DNA of 31,952 bases from Hyphomicrobiales bacterium (GCA_021775835.1 JAJFHC010000185.1:1-31952), one strand, 5' to 3'; positions 6,740 through 16,073 are shown, numbered from the stretch's first letter. Numbers and translations: made by a program. The notes: a model not told the origin generated them from the letters alone.

Positions 6740-8209
6740 ATGCACGATAGCATCTCCGATCTTACTAGCATTGCGATCGTTGCAACAGTTGCGGTAATTC
6801 TTGGCTTCGGTTTCATGCGACTGAGACAGCCACCGATTGTCGGCTATATCATTGCTGGTCTCGTTCTAGGGCCGACTGGACTGGGTTTCGTTCAACACAG
6901 TGAGTCGATCAGCCTGCTTGCGGAACTCGGTGTATTGATGCTGCTTTTCATCATTGGCATGGAATTGTCCATCCGTGCGTTCATGATGGTGTTGAGGCCA
7001 GCTGTTGTGATCGTTCTTGGTCAGTTGGCGGCGTCATTCGCAATTACTGCGGTTTTTGGCTACATTCTGGGCTGGCGTTTCGAGCAAATGCTCGTTCTGG
7101 CGTTTATTGTTGCCCTGTCCAGCACGGCTGTGGCGATAAAGGTTCTCGAAGAAATCGGTGAACTGAGGACTGAAACCGGGCGGATAACCGTCGGAATCAT
7201 GATCGCTCAGGATCTGGCGATTGTTCCCATATTAATTCTGACAACAGCTTTGGGCGAAGGTCAGGTCTCTGCAGACCTACTGGGCTGGAGCCTGTTTCTC
7301 AAGGTAGCACTGGCTGTCGGAGGATTGGCGGTCCTTTTAACGTTTCTGGCGCGTCCCGGGAAATTTCGCTTGCCGTTCACCAGTCTCGTTCACGACCGCC
7401 ATGACGTCATCGCGCTTGCGATGATTGCATCTTGTTTTTCCGCAGCAGCCCTCAGTGGGCTCGCCGGGCTCTCTGCTGCTTATGGAGCTTTTGTCGCGGG
7501 CCTGATCGTATCGAGTTCGACGTTACGCTCAGAGGCGATTTCCGTGACCGCACCGATCCAGAGTATCCTGGTGTTTATTTTCTTCCTGTCTGTTGGATTG
7601 CTGCTTGATCTGGACTACGTCCGCGACAATTGGCAGGTCGTTGCCCTGTTCGCGACCGGCGTGATTCTGCTCAAGACCGTCCTCAACGTTCTGCTGGTGC
7701 GATACAGCGGGTTCGACTGGGACATCGCCTTGCCCGCAGGCCTGGCAACAGCTCAGATCGGAGAGTTCTCGTTCATCCTTGCAGCCGCCGCTTTGTCCAG
7801 CAAGGTACTGGATCAGGACACTTATCGATTGGCCCTGTCAGTCATCGCCGTAACGTTGATCGTGAGCCCGATATGGATGACCACGGCGCGGCGATTTCAC
7901 GACGTTGCGCGAACCGGGATCATGGATTTTCGCACGGCACTTGCAGAAACCTACGCCGACGAATTTACGGAAATTGGGAAAGGGGCAAAGCGGCTCGCAC
8001 ATTATGGCCGCCGCACGCGAAGGTATGTCCGTGCGTCGCGGCGCACGGTGGCCGTCAACATGGAACGTCGACGCCGTGCGAAATTGACACCCGAGCCATC
8101 GACTGATGAAAACGGTTCAGAAAAACACAAGGACTCTCAGGAAGGCTCACCCAAGGCGATCGAATCCAAGTCTGCTGGTGCGGCCACTGAAACTGAAAAT
8201 CGGGCCTGA
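6740..8209 (+). CDS. CPA2 cation/proton antiporter (KefB/KefC-like), no RCK domain
   Basis: 489 residues. Residues 1 to about 385 carry roughly a dozen hydrophobic helices with the family landmarks RQPPIVGYIIAGLVLGPTG, ELGVLMLLFIIGMELS and IMIAQDLAIVPILIL (the Q-D pair of the transport site), and GLATAQIGEFSFIL. This is the Kef/NapA-type inner-membrane exchanger core moving K+ or Na+ against protons. KefB/KefC continue with a nucleotide-binding RCK domain. Here there is instead a tail of about 105 residues, first strongly basic (GRRTRRYVRASRRTVAVNM) and then acidic and low-complexity, so glutathione or NAD control through RCK is not expected. AAGGA sits 5 bases before the ATG. The cation is not predictable. 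Confidence 0.87.
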   Translation: MHDSISDLTSIAIVATVAVILGFGFMRLRQPPIVGYIIAGLVLGPTGLGFVQHSESISLLAELGVLMLLFIIGMELSIRAFMMVLRPAVVIVLGQLAASFAITAVFGYILGWRFEQMLVLAFIVALSSTAVAIKVLEEIGELRTETGRITVGIMIAQDLAIVPILILTTALGEGQVSADLLGWSLFLKVALAVGGLAVLLTFLARPGKFRLPFTSLVHDRHDVIALAMIASCFSAAALSGLAGLSAAYGAFVAGLIVSSSTLRSEAISVTAPIQSILVFIFFLSVGLLLDLDYVRDNWQVVALFATGVILLKTVLNVLLVRYSGFDWDIALPAGLATAQIGEFSFILAAAALSSKVLDQDTYRLALSVIAVTLIVSPIWMTTARRFHDVARTGIMDFRTALAETYADEFTEIGKGAKRLAHYGRRTRRYVRASRRTVAVNMERRRRAKLTPEPSTDENGSEKHKDSQEGSPKAIESKSAGAATETENRA

Positions 8210-8360
8210 CCATTCAGAATTGAATGCAAGCCAAACGGTTTCATCGGTTAGTAAAGACAGGAACCATCTGCTGTCGGCTTCCCCCGGCTCGTGATTAATC
8301 CAATTTTAGCACAAACAACCGAGTCTCATTGTTAGTGTGGGTTGAGAAGAGTTGGTTGTG

Positions 8361-8954
8361 ATGCGTCCGGTAGAGCTGTTTCGTACCGATCAGAGGACCT
8401 GCCCAGGGGCCGTGATCAATCAACCGATTCGTCATGTGATGCTTCGCCCTCTCGAGCCAGGTGACGCCGACGCGATCCATGAGGTCGTCAGTAACTGGCA
8501 GGTCGCTCGCATGCTGGCGCAGATCCCCTGGCCGTATCATATTTCTCACTCCCGGGCATTTGCCGATTATGCATCGAATTCAGGCACAGCAGCAGATGCT
8601 CGCTACTTTGCCATTGAAGACGGTAGCTTCAATTTCCTGGGAATGATCGGGCTTGTGGAAATCACCAAGACGCCGAGGGTAGGGTTCTTTCTCGATCAGA
8701 ATTATTGGGGAGCCGGCGTCATGACTGAAGCATTGTCTATGTTTTGTAAGGCCGCGTTTCGCGAACTGCCCACAAATCGGATCGTCTCGGGTGTATTCGC
8801 TGACAATCTGGGTTCCCTTCGAGTGCATGAGAAGGTCGGATTTCGCGCCGTCGGTAAATCGCGGGCACTATGTGCACCGCGACGGAAACTTCTGACACGT
8901 ATCGATTTTGTCTTGAATCGACCTGTTTCGGACGGGGTTCGGTACCAAGCCTGA
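8361..8954 (+). CDS. GNAT N-acetyltransferase (RimJ/RimL-like)
   Basis: 197 residues from the ATG at 8361; a TTG nine bases earlier is a possible alternative. HVMLRPLEPGDADAIHEVV is the opening strand and helix of acetyltransferase_3 proteins. LDQNYWGAGVMTEALSMF is the acetyl-CoA pyrophosphate loop (YWGxGxMTEA), and ADNLGSLRVHEKVGF is the N-x-x-S-x-x-V-x-E-K-x-G-F tail motif. Such enzymes acetylate protein N-termini or small molecules in the cytoplasm. The gene stands alone between the antiporter and the AMMECR1-MEMO fusion, and its substrate is unknown. Confidence 0.82.
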   Translation: MRPVELFRTDQRTCPGAVINQPIRHVMLRPLEPGDADAIHEVVSNWQVARMLAQIPWPYHISHSRAFADYASNSGTAADARYFAIEDGSFNFLGMIGLVEITKTPRVGFFLDQNYWGAGVMTEALSMFCKAAFRELPTNRIVSGVFADNLGSLRVHEKVGFRAVGKSRALCAPRRKLLTRIDFVLNRPVSDGVRYQA

Positions 8955-9038
8955 AGATTGCGAAGCGGACAATCAAGCGTCTTTGTGCAACAATCGGAGG
9001 CTAGGGGCCTGTTTCAGGAATTCAAAGGCTGCAACGTG

Positions 9039-10397
9039 ATGGAACCCGTGCACTCTGTCAGGAAACCTGCCGTCGCTGGATCGTTCTATCCCGCAGATCC
9101 TGACCAATTGAACGCCGTCGTCGAGCAATTGCTGCATCGCACGTCGCCTTGTGCCGATACGCCAAAGGCTATCGTTGCTCCTCATGCAGGATATTTGTAT
9201 TCATCGAAACCGGCCGCCGCGGCGATGTCGCGGATTTGCCACCGGGACAATTCAGTTTCCCGTGTGGTGATCCTCAGTCCTAACCACAAAATGCCCGTGG
9301 ATGGCGTTGCCGTGCCCAGTCATGAGTACTTCGCCACGCCCCTTGGCAAAGTTCCGCTCGACCGGGAGGTCTGTGACCAGATGGTCTCGATGCCGTTTTG
9401 CAGTCTCAACGATGAGGCGCATGCGGAGGAACATGGGATTGAAGTTCTTCTGCCTTTCATGCAACGCCGGTTGGAAAATTTTCGAATTGTTCCGTTGATC
9501 ATTGGCCGACTGGACACACAATCGGTAAGCCGTCTGCTTCACGAAATATGGGGTGGACCGGAAACGATCATCATAGTGAGTTCTGATTTGAGTCACTATC
9601 TGAGCGATGCCGAAGCAAGGGATATGGATGGTTTAACCGCCAGGAGTGTAGAACGGTTGAACGTCGAGAACATAAAAGGCAACAATGCTTGTGGCTGGGT
9701 ACCGTTCAGCGGATTGCTGGAACAAGCAAAGCTCAGAGACCTGAGAGTTACCCGCCACGCCTTGTGCAACTCCAGCGACACTGTTGGCCCCAAGGAAAAG
9801 GTCGTAGGTTATGGCGCTTGGTCGTTCGAGTATGCTTCAAGCGCCAGAACAGATTCGGGAACACAGCAGGTGCTGCACCATCTTGCAAAGAGAAGCCTGG
9901 TTGAGGGAGGGCACGGCGGTGAGGTTCCTAAAATTGATCACCGGACATTGCCGGTGTCATTGACGACAGAGCGCGCGAACTTTGTGACGGTCTACGTGGA
10001 CGGCAAGTTTCGTGGTTGTCGGGGGTCGATCGTGCCGCATCGACCTTGGGGAGACGACGTTGTGCAGAATACCTTCAACTCAGCATTTCACGATCCTCGG
10101 GTGCCGGCACTGACCCGGGAGGAAACGCATCGGGCGGAAATTGAGATCTCGGTGCTGTCCCATCCCCGCAACATCAGTTGCTCATCGATTGACACGCTGA
10201 TCGAACAACTGAACCCGGACAAAGACGGCGTCATTCTCGATGGCGAGGGGAAACGTTCCCTGTTTTTGCCCAAGGTCTGGTCAAACCTTTCCGACCCGCG
10301 TGAGTTCGTAAAGCAACTGTTGCTCAAAGGCGGTTGGCCGGAAAATCATTGGTCGGAGAACATGCGGGCTTTCCGCTTCTCCGCAGAGCTCTTCTAG
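9039..10397 (+). CDS. amrB-amrA: AmmeMemoRadiSam system fusion: MEMO (B) + AMMECR1 (A) domains
   Basis: 452 residues from the ATG at 9039 (MEPVHSVRKPAVAGSFYP), where MEMO similarity begins; the open frame extends to a TTG at 8958 but those codons look non-conserved. Residues about 6-265 are MEMO, a fold related to extradiol dioxygenases, with the metal-site-like PHAGYLYSS, SPNHK and SSDLSHY. Residues about 280-452 are AMMECR1, with FRGCRGSI in place of the usual LRGCIG-type motif and the following DPRVPALTREE. In many genomes these are separate genes next to a radical SAM gene. Here two are fused, and the third converges from the right with its stop codon overlapping this one in CTAG. The system is conserved from archaea to humans, but its bacterial role is not established. 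Confidence 0.9.
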   Translation: MEPVHSVRKPAVAGSFYPADPDQLNAVVEQLLHRTSPCADTPKAIVAPHAGYLYSSKPAAAAMSRICHRDNSVSRVVILSPNHKMPVDGVAVPSHEYFATPLGKVPLDREVCDQMVSMPFCSLNDEAHAEEHGIEVLLPFMQRRLENFRIVPLIIGRLDTQSVSRLLHEIWGGPETIIIVSSDLSHYLSDAEARDMDGLTARSVERLNVENIKGNNACGWVPFSGLLEQAKLRDLRVTRHALCNSSDTVGPKEKVVGYGAWSFEYASSARTDSGTQQVLHHLAKRSLVEGGHGGEVPKIDHRTLPVSLTTERANFVTVYVDGKFRGCRGSIVPHRPWGDDVVQNTFNSAFHDPRVPALTREETHRAEIEISVLSHPRNISCSSIDTLIEQLNPDKDGVILDGEGKRSLFLPKVWSNLSDPREFVKQLLLKGGWPENHWSENMRAFRFSAELF

Positions 10398-11524
10398 GCG
10401 TTGACATGCGGGTCCTGAATGACCTGATAGTCTTTTATTTTGACCGACTTTCGTTGCCGTCCCCAGGTGCCGGGCTTGGTGTCAAAGACACCGGCGCAGG
10501 TCGCACCACAGGTCAGGCATTGGCCTTGACCGTTCAGTGACCAGGACTTGAGAGCATACCAATCCCTCCCAATCAGCCGGCTGTTGCAGACGTGGCAATA
10601 GGTGCTGTCTCTCCCAACGTCATGAATGTTCCCCACATAGGCGTAATGTAATCCGCACTCAAAGGCGATGCGGCGCGCCCGAAAAAGCGTCTCCGGCGGC
10701 GTCTTGGGCTTGTCCATCATTTTGTACTCAGGATGAAAAGCTGAAAAGTGGATTGGAACGTCCGGCCCCAGCGCATCGAATACCCAGTTACAAAGGCGTC
10801 TCAATTCCCCTTCATCGTCATTCTCGCCCGGAATAAGAAGTGTGGTAATCTCAAGCCAGACATCAGTCTCATGCTTGATGTAGGCGAGCGTTTCCTTGAC
10901 GGCTTCCAGGCGGCTTGTGCACAGGTCGCGATAGAACCGCTCCGTGAACGCCTTGAGGTCGATATTGACGGCATCGACGTGGTTGTAGAATTCCGCGCGA
11001 GGCGCCTGGCTGACATATCCCGCACTCACGGCGACAGACCTGATGCCTTTTTCCCGACAAGCCTGGGCTACGTCGATGGCGTACTCATGAAAAATGACGG
11101 GGTCGTTGTAAGTGAATGCAACGCTGCGGCATTCGTTCTTTTCTGCAGCATTGGCTATTGTTTCCGGTGACGCTTGGTCTGTCAGCGTATCCCACTCGCG
11201 CGATTTCGAGATATCCCAGTTCTGACAAAATTTGCATGTCAGATTGCATCCGGCAGTGCCGAACGACAGAACCGAGGTTCCTGGCAAAAAGTGACTGAGT
11301 GGCTTTTTCTCGATGGGGTCAATACAGAAACCCGATGAGCGTCCGTAGGTTGTCAGGACAATTCCATCATTCTGGCAAGCCCGTACAAAACACAAACCGC
11401 GCTGACCATTCCTCAATTTGCAGAAGCGAGGACACAAGTCACATTGAATGCGACCGTCTTCAAGGGCATGCCAGTGTTTCCCCGGCACACCCACAAATGT
11501 TTCCAGTCCTGAGGCTTTGTCCAT
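10394..11524 (-). CDS. amrS: AmmeMemoRadiSam system radical SAM enzyme
   Basis: 376 residues. The radical SAM cluster motif is C93-NLT-C97-KF-C100, preceded by a cysteine-rich entry (C28-DL-C31-PRF-C35) typical of PFL-activase-like AmrS proteins. Conserved segments include GFCIDPIEKKPLSHFLPGT and FTYNDPVIFHEYAIDVA. The C-terminus holds a second ribbon of cysteine pairs (CHVCN and CLTCGATC) that may bind zinc or another cluster. It should cleave S-adenosylmethionine and probably modifies a protein or small substrate together with the MEMO/AMMECR1 partner. The gene is 41 bases downstream of mepA on the same strand, and its stop overlaps the converging partner's stop. Confidence 0.9.
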   Translation of the reverse strand: MDKASGLETFVGVPGKHWHALEDGRIQCDLCPRFCKLRNGQRGLCFVRACQNDGIVLTTYGRSSGFCIDPIEKKPLSHFLPGTSVLSFGTAGCNLTCKFCQNWDISKSREWDTLTDQASPETIANAAEKNECRSVAFTYNDPVIFHEYAIDVAQACREKGIRSVAVSAGYVSQAPRAEFYNHVDAVNIDLKAFTERFYRDLCTSRLEAVKETLAYIKHETDVWLEITTLLIPGENDDEGELRRLCNWVFDALGPDVPIHFSAFHPEYKMMDKPKTPPETLFRARRIAFECGLHYAYVGNIHDVGRDSTYCHVCNSRLIGRDWYALKSWSLNGQGQCLTCGATCAGVFDTKPGTWGRQRKSVKIKDYQVIQDPHVNA

Positions 11525-11565
11525 GACCGATGTTACACCAGTTTTCAGGTGTGACTAAGCCACGG

Positions 11566-12450
11566 TTACTTCAGCACGGCTTTGCAAGCCTTCGGCAGCT
11601 GAGACAGCTTGAGTTCCGGTTTGAATTTTGTCGGTTTCTTCTTTTTGTAGGGTCCATCCGAAAGCCACCACTTGAGCTCGGAACCACAACCGTCGCCCGG
11701 TGGTGGCGGGTTTTGATCGCGGCAGCCTTTGCTGTCCCTGGGGCATTTCAGACGTACGTGGAAATGATACGTGTGTCCGTACCAAGCACGAATCTTGCGC
11801 AACCACTTCCGGTCACCCTTTGCCCATTTGCATAGGGCCTTTTTGATCGGCGGGTTCACGAATATCCTGGCGACTTCCTTATACGAGGCGGCCCGTTTCA
11901 ACAGTTTGGCGTGTGCGGTGGTCCACGTCTTGGAATTGATTTCTCGCCGGTTCTTGACGACCGAGATTGAGCTGATGTTTTCACGTTCGCTCTTTGTGAA
12001 GGTGCGTCCGGGCGACGGCAACATCCATATATCGGCATCGAGGCCGATTTGATGGCTGGCATGTCCTGTCAGCATCGGCCCGCCGCGAGGCTGTGCCATG
12101 TCACCGACCAGAAGGCCTGGCCAGCCATCCAGTTTCTTGGCGTCCTTAGCCAACCGCTCGACGTAAGCGACGAGGTTGGGGTGTCCCCAGTTCCGGTTGC
12201 GCGACAGCCTCATCGCCTGCCATGCCTCACCATCTTGGGCCAATTGCAGACCGCCGGCGAGACAACCGCGTGTGTAGCCACCATGAACAGCGGGTTTAAG
12301 ATCCGCTGCATCCTTGACCTTGCCAAACAGTTGTTTTGCGATAGCGTCTTTCGCTGCAGCGTTCTGTAGGCCCGACATTGCAAATCCCGCTAGGGCGATA
12401 CCCACGTAAAGACAGCATCTTGATAGTGTTCTGACAGGCACCGTGCTCAT
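11566..12450 (-). CDS. mepA: penicillin-insensitive murein endopeptidase MepA
   Basis: 294 residues. A hydrophobic signal peptide (about residues 10-33, ending NAAA-KD) sends it to the periplasm. The zinc site of LAS metallopeptidases is visible: GHASHQIGLDADIW with H133 and D140, and H231 in YGHTYHFHVRLKCP, the same spacing as H113/D120/H211 of E. coli MepA. It cuts D-Ala-meso-DAP cross-links in peptidoglycan. Paired cysteines, including those in LKCPRDSKGC, suggest disulfides. GGAG lies 6 bases before the ATG. The radical SAM gene follows after 41 bases, so they may share a transcript, though I see no functional link. Confidence 0.93.
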   Translation of the reverse strand: MSTVPVRTLSRCCLYVGIALAGFAMSGLQNAAAKDAIAKQLFGKVKDAADLKPAVHGGYTRGCLAGGLQLAQDGEAWQAMRLSRNRNWGHPNLVAYVERLAKDAKKLDGWPGLLVGDMAQPRGGPMLTGHASHQIGLDADIWMLPSPGRTFTKSERENISSISVVKNRREINSKTWTTAHAKLLKRAASYKEVARIFVNPPIKKALCKWAKGDRKWLRKIRAWYGHTYHFHVRLKCPRDSKGCRDQNPPPPGDGCGSELKWWLSDGPYKKKKPTKFKPELKLSQLPKACKAVLK

Positions 12451-12562
12451 AGCTACTCCAACTGTTTGTTTGGAACCACATCTGTAAATATACCCTCGGA
12501 TCGATTCGAATACACGTGCTTAAGGACGATCGACTGTCGGGTCTTCCAATTGACAGGGTGCT

Positions 12563-12595
12563 AAAAGAAAAACGCCGGATCGCTTGGACCCGGCG
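12563..12595 (-). terminator. intrinsic terminator of the LysR-dehydrogenase operon
   Basis: Read on the minus strand, CGCCGGGTC and GATCCGGCG form a 9-base-pair stem (one G-U pair) with a 5-base loop, followed directly by TTTTTCTTTT. It lies 33 bases after the stop codon at 12629. The strong GC stem and immediate U-run make this the clearest terminator in the window. Confidence 0.85.
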
Positions 12596-12628
12596 CTTGT
12601 TTCAATTTCAGGAACCGACGGTCGCCGA

Positions 12629-15055
12629 TCAGGCGCGCATACGGGCGCCCGTCGGATCGAACACAGCTTCCTTGTGCAGTGTTGCCGGGCGTTTCTGTCC
12701 CATGATTTCGACGGCGAAGTTCTCGCCTCCATCGGCCATCGCATTAGGAATGTAACCCAGAGCCAGCGACGTGTCAGCGTGGTGCGCATAGCCGCCGGAC
12801 GTTATCCATCCGACAACTTCATCGCCTGCCCAGACAGGTTCGTTTCCAAGAACGTCGGCGTCGTCGACATCTATTGAAAGCGTGACAAGTCGGCGTTCTG
12901 GCCCGTTTTCCTTTTCGAGCGCGGCGGCTTCCCGTCCGATGAAGTCGTTCTTGGTGAGATCGACGAACCGGTCCAATCCGGCTTCAAACGGTCCGTAGAT
13001 CGGTCTGAACTCGGTCGCCCACGATCCGAAACTCTTTTCCAGTCTCAGAGAAGTCAGTGCACGCGCGCCGAACAGGCGGATACCAAACTCCTCGCCTTCG
13101 TCCATCAAGAGATCGAAGAGCTTGGCTTGGTATTCCGGTTTTACCCAGATCTCATAACCCAGATCACCGGTAAATGTGATCCGTCCGACGAGGGCAGGCA
13201 CCGACCCAAGTTCCATCTTTGCGATCGACATGAAACGGAACTTCTCTGTCGAAACATCCTGGCCGGCAATCTTTGTCAGCAAGGCATTCGACTTCGGGCC
13301 GGCAATCGAAAGCCCCACTAGATCGAGCCCATGAGCCCTGATGGAAACACCGGTGTCGGGAAGGTGCTGGCGGAACCAGCGCATGTGATAGTTCTCGGCA
13401 ACGCCCGATCCGAAGATGAAGTACTGCTCGTCGCCAAGCTTTCCAACCGTGAAATCGCCAATCAGTTTGCCTTCTCGATTGAGCATCGGGGAAAGCACAA
13501 GTTTGCCGGTTTTCGGCAGCTTGTTTGCCAGCATGTGCGAAATCCAAGAACCGGCGTCTGGCCCGGTCACCTCATATTTTGCGAAACTGGAAATTTCGAT
13601 CAGGCCGACGCCATTTCGAACGGCATCGCATTCACCCTTCACTGAATTCCAGGCGTTTGAGCGTTTGAATGTTACCTCCTCGACAGGTTCACTGCCTTCC
13701 GGTGCAAACCACAAGGCATGTTCCAGACCGTAAGCAGATCCGAACACCGCATTGTGTTCCTTCAGGCGTCCGTAGATAGGGGTTGTGCGATGCGGTCGTG
13801 CGGCCGGCAATTCCTCGTTGGGATAGGTGATCTGAAAGCGGCGCGAGTAGTTTTCCCGGACCTTGGCGTTGGTGTAGGCCATGGTTGCGTAGTCGCCGTA
13901 ACGCGACACGTCCATGCCCCAGACATCTGCGCCCGGATCACCGTCGATAATCCAGTTGGCAAGCGAAAGGCCGACCCCACCACCCTGGCTGAAGCCCGCC
14001 ATGACGCCGCAGGCGCACCAGTAGTTCTTCAAGCCCTGTACAGGGCCGATCAGAGGGTTGCCGTCTGGTGCGAAAGTGAAGGGACCATTGATGATCTGCT
14101 TGATGCCGGTGTTTTCAAAGGCAGGGAAATGACTGAACCCGACTTCCAGTGAAGGCGCAATACGGTCAAGATCCGGTGCCAGGAGTTCATGTCCGAAGTC
14201 CCATGGCGTTTCTTTCTCCGACCAAGGGACACCAGCTTTCTCGTAGGTGCCCATCAGCATGCCGGTACGTTCCTGGCGGATGTAGATTTCACCACCGAAG
14301 TCGATGATCTTGACCAGTTCCTTGCCCATGGTCTTGTTGTACTCGACCACTTCGGGCATTTCCTCGGTCAGGATGTACATGTGCTCCATGGCCAGAACGG
14401 GAAGCTCAAGGCCAACCATACGGCCCACTTCACGCGCCCAAAGCCCGGCTGCATTCACAACATGTTCGGCGTGGATATTGCCCTGGTTCGTAATCACATC
14501 CCAGGTGCCGTCGGGCCGGTGTTTGAGCTCTTCGACTTTGGTGTGTCGATAGATGTCGGCACCTTTGATGCGTGCCGCCTTGGCATACGCATTGGTCACG
14601 CCCGACGGGTCGCAATGGCCCTCGAACGGTTCATAGAGGGCGCCGATAAAGTGCTTTTTGTCCATTAGCGGGTACATCTCAGCGGCTTCATCAATGGAGA
14701 TGAGTTCATTCTCAATCCCGAGGTATCGGCTGGTCGCCCGCATCATCTTGAGAAAGTCCATGCGCTCCGGTGTGTCCGCCAGCATCAGGCCACCGGTGAC
14801 GTGCAGACCGCAGGATTGTCCGGAAATCTCTTCGATCTCCTTATACAATCTGATCGTGTAATCCTGGAGTTTGGCGACGTTTGGATCACCGTTGAGTGTA
14901 TGCATGCCACCTGCGGCATGCCATGTCGAACCTGATGTGAGTTCGTCCCGCTCGATCAGTGCCACGTCTTTCCAGCCGTGTTTTGCAAGATGATAGAGAA
15001 CGCTGCACCCGACGACCCCGCCGCCGATGACAGCCACTTGAACTTTATCTTTCAC
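12629..15055 (-). CDS. dimethylglycine/sarcosine dehydrogenase-like FAD-GcvT fusion protein
   Basis: 808 residues from a GTG with AGAGGAAA a few bases upstream. Residues 1 to about 370 are a DAO-type FAD domain: VAVIGGGVVGCSVLYHLA binds ADP, and SGSTWHAAGG places His46 where dimethylglycine and sarcosine dehydrogenases attach FAD covalently. A short FAO_M linker follows (about 375-430), then GcvT (about 430-700) and the GcvT C-terminal barrel (about 710-800), which bind tetrahydrofolate and capture the methyl carbon as methylene-THF. Likely reaction: oxidative N-demethylation of dimethylglycine, sarcosine or a similar methylamine acid, feeding one-carbon metabolism. No serine hydroxymethyltransferase or SoxBDAG genes adjoin, so the substrate is inferred from family only. 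A LysR regulator precedes it by 25 bases on the same strand. Confidence 0.88.
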   Translation of the reverse strand: MKDKVQVAVIGGGVVGCSVLYHLAKHGWKDVALIERDELTSGSTWHAAGGMHTLNGDPNVAKLQDYTIRLYKEIEEISGQSCGLHVTGGLMLADTPERMDFLKMMRATSRYLGIENELISIDEAAEMYPLMDKKHFIGALYEPFEGHCDPSGVTNAYAKAARIKGADIYRHTKVEELKHRPDGTWDVITNQGNIHAEHVVNAAGLWAREVGRMVGLELPVLAMEHMYILTEEMPEVVEYNKTMGKELVKIIDFGGEIYIRQERTGMLMGTYEKAGVPWSEKETPWDFGHELLAPDLDRIAPSLEVGFSHFPAFENTGIKQIINGPFTFAPDGNPLIGPVQGLKNYWCACGVMAGFSQGGGVGLSLANWIIDGDPGADVWGMDVSRYGDYATMAYTNAKVRENYSRRFQITYPNEELPAARPHRTTPIYGRLKEHNAVFGSAYGLEHALWFAPEGSEPVEEVTFKRSNAWNSVKGECDAVRNGVGLIEISSFAKYEVTGPDAGSWISHMLANKLPKTGKLVLSPMLNREGKLIGDFTVGKLGDEQYFIFGSGVAENYHMRWFRQHLPDTGVSIRAHGLDLVGLSIAGPKSNALLTKIAGQDVSTEKFRFMSIAKMELGSVPALVGRITFTGDLGYEIWVKPEYQAKLFDLLMDEGEEFGIRLFGARALTSLRLEKSFGSWATEFRPIYGPFEAGLDRFVDLTKNDFIGREAAALEKENGPERRLVTLSIDVDDADVLGNEPVWAGDEVVGWITSGGYAHHADTSLALGYIPNAMADGGENFAVEIMGQKRPATLHKEAVFDPTGARMRA

Positions 15056-15080
15056 GATATTTCCTCTGCCTAGTTATCTT

Positions 15081-16073
15081 TCAAATCGATTGTTGAATTT
15101 TGTTTGTTCCTGAAGGAACGACAAGCGCCTCTGCCAGCCAGGGCGCAAATCCACGTATTTCGGTCCTGACGGCGCTGTCGAGTGTCTCCCGACAAATGGC
15201 GGCAATTTTCGCAGGGAGGTCACCAAGCTCTCCGGCCCGCGTGACGATATAGAGTCGCCGTGAAAACGACACCTTGGGAAACGGCAAACACTGCACCTGT
15301 CCGGGTGAAAGGTTGGCTTCCAGTAGGCACACTGGAGTCATGATGGCCCAGCCTCGTCCCGAGGATATCATCCGGCCGATTGACCAGGAGGAGTCGAATT
15401 CAATCCGCCTGGGAATCGAAATACGCAGTCGGCGCAAGTGTTGGTCGATCAAGCGGCCCATAAGGTTGCGCGCGCTGTAGCGCATGAGAGGCAGATCCAT
15501 CGGGAGTGTGTCCAGGCCGAAGTCGCCAACCTCGTAGTTTGCCGGGAGCGCCACGATGAACGGTTCCTGGAGGATCTCGAACACCTCCAACTCATCCACG
15601 TTCTCCATCGGTTCGGATGTCATGATCGCATCGACTTCGCGATTGAGCAGGGCCTCGTTGTGTTCGATGGTAAAGCCCGACCACAGAGTGAGACTGTCGA
15701 TTTCCAACCGTTCCGTCAGTTCGTCGAAAAAAGTCGGCAAAAGTGATCCGGCCAACGAATTGAGAACGGCAAGACGGAGCTTGGGCAGAGACGGTTGGCC
15801 TGTTCCCCGAACGGCAATGCGTGTCTCCTGGGCCAGATCAAGGAGGTGGCGTGCGCGGGAACGCAAAACCGTACCCGCGGGCGTCAGGCGCAGCGGACGA
15901 AGGCTTCGGTCGATCAGCGTCGTACCAAGCTCAACTTCAATTTTGCTTATGTTCTGGGAAACCGCAGCCTGCGTAATGCCGAGCTTGCGAGCGGCATTTG
16001 CCATGCTTTCTGACTCAGCGACTGTCAAGAATACTTCCATTGCTCTTAGATCAAAAGTCTTGGACCAGGCCAT
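15081..16073 (-). CDS. LysR family transcriptional regulator
   Basis: 330 residues from the ATG at 16073; the frame continues upstream to a TTG but LysR similarity starts at this Met. The winged helix (residues about 10-65: FDLRAMEVFLTVAE, MANAARKLGITQAAVSQNIS) is followed by the RLTPAG turn and a periplasmic-binding-like effector domain to the end. It is transcribed together with, and ahead of, the dimethylglycine-dehydrogenase-like gene (25-base gap). This is unusual for LysR regulators, which are mostly divergent from their target, and suggests autoregulation of the pair. A good sigma-70-like promoter lies upstream at 16169-16196. Confidence 0.88.
   Translation of the reverse strand: MAWSKTFDLRAMEVFLTVAESESMANAARKLGITQAAVSQNISKIEVELGTTLIDRSLRPLRLTPAGTVLRSRARHLLDLAQETRIAVRGTGQPSLPKLRLAVLNSLAGSLLPTFFDELTERLEIDSLTLWSGFTIEHNEALLNREVDAIMTSEPMENVDELEVFEILQEPFIVALPANYEVGDFGLDTLPMDLPLMRYSARNLMGRLIDQHLRRLRISIPRRIEFDSSWSIGRMISSGRGWAIMTPVCLLEANLSPGQVQCLPFPKVSFSRRLYIVTRAGELGDLPAKIAAICRETLDSAVRTEIRGFAPWLAEALVVPSGTNKIQQSI

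Noticed and set aside
12629..15055. possible DMSP demethylase DmdA
   Set aside because: DmdA is a GcvT-only protein of about 370 residues; this one has an N-terminal FAD domain with the covalent-FAD His and is over 800 residues.
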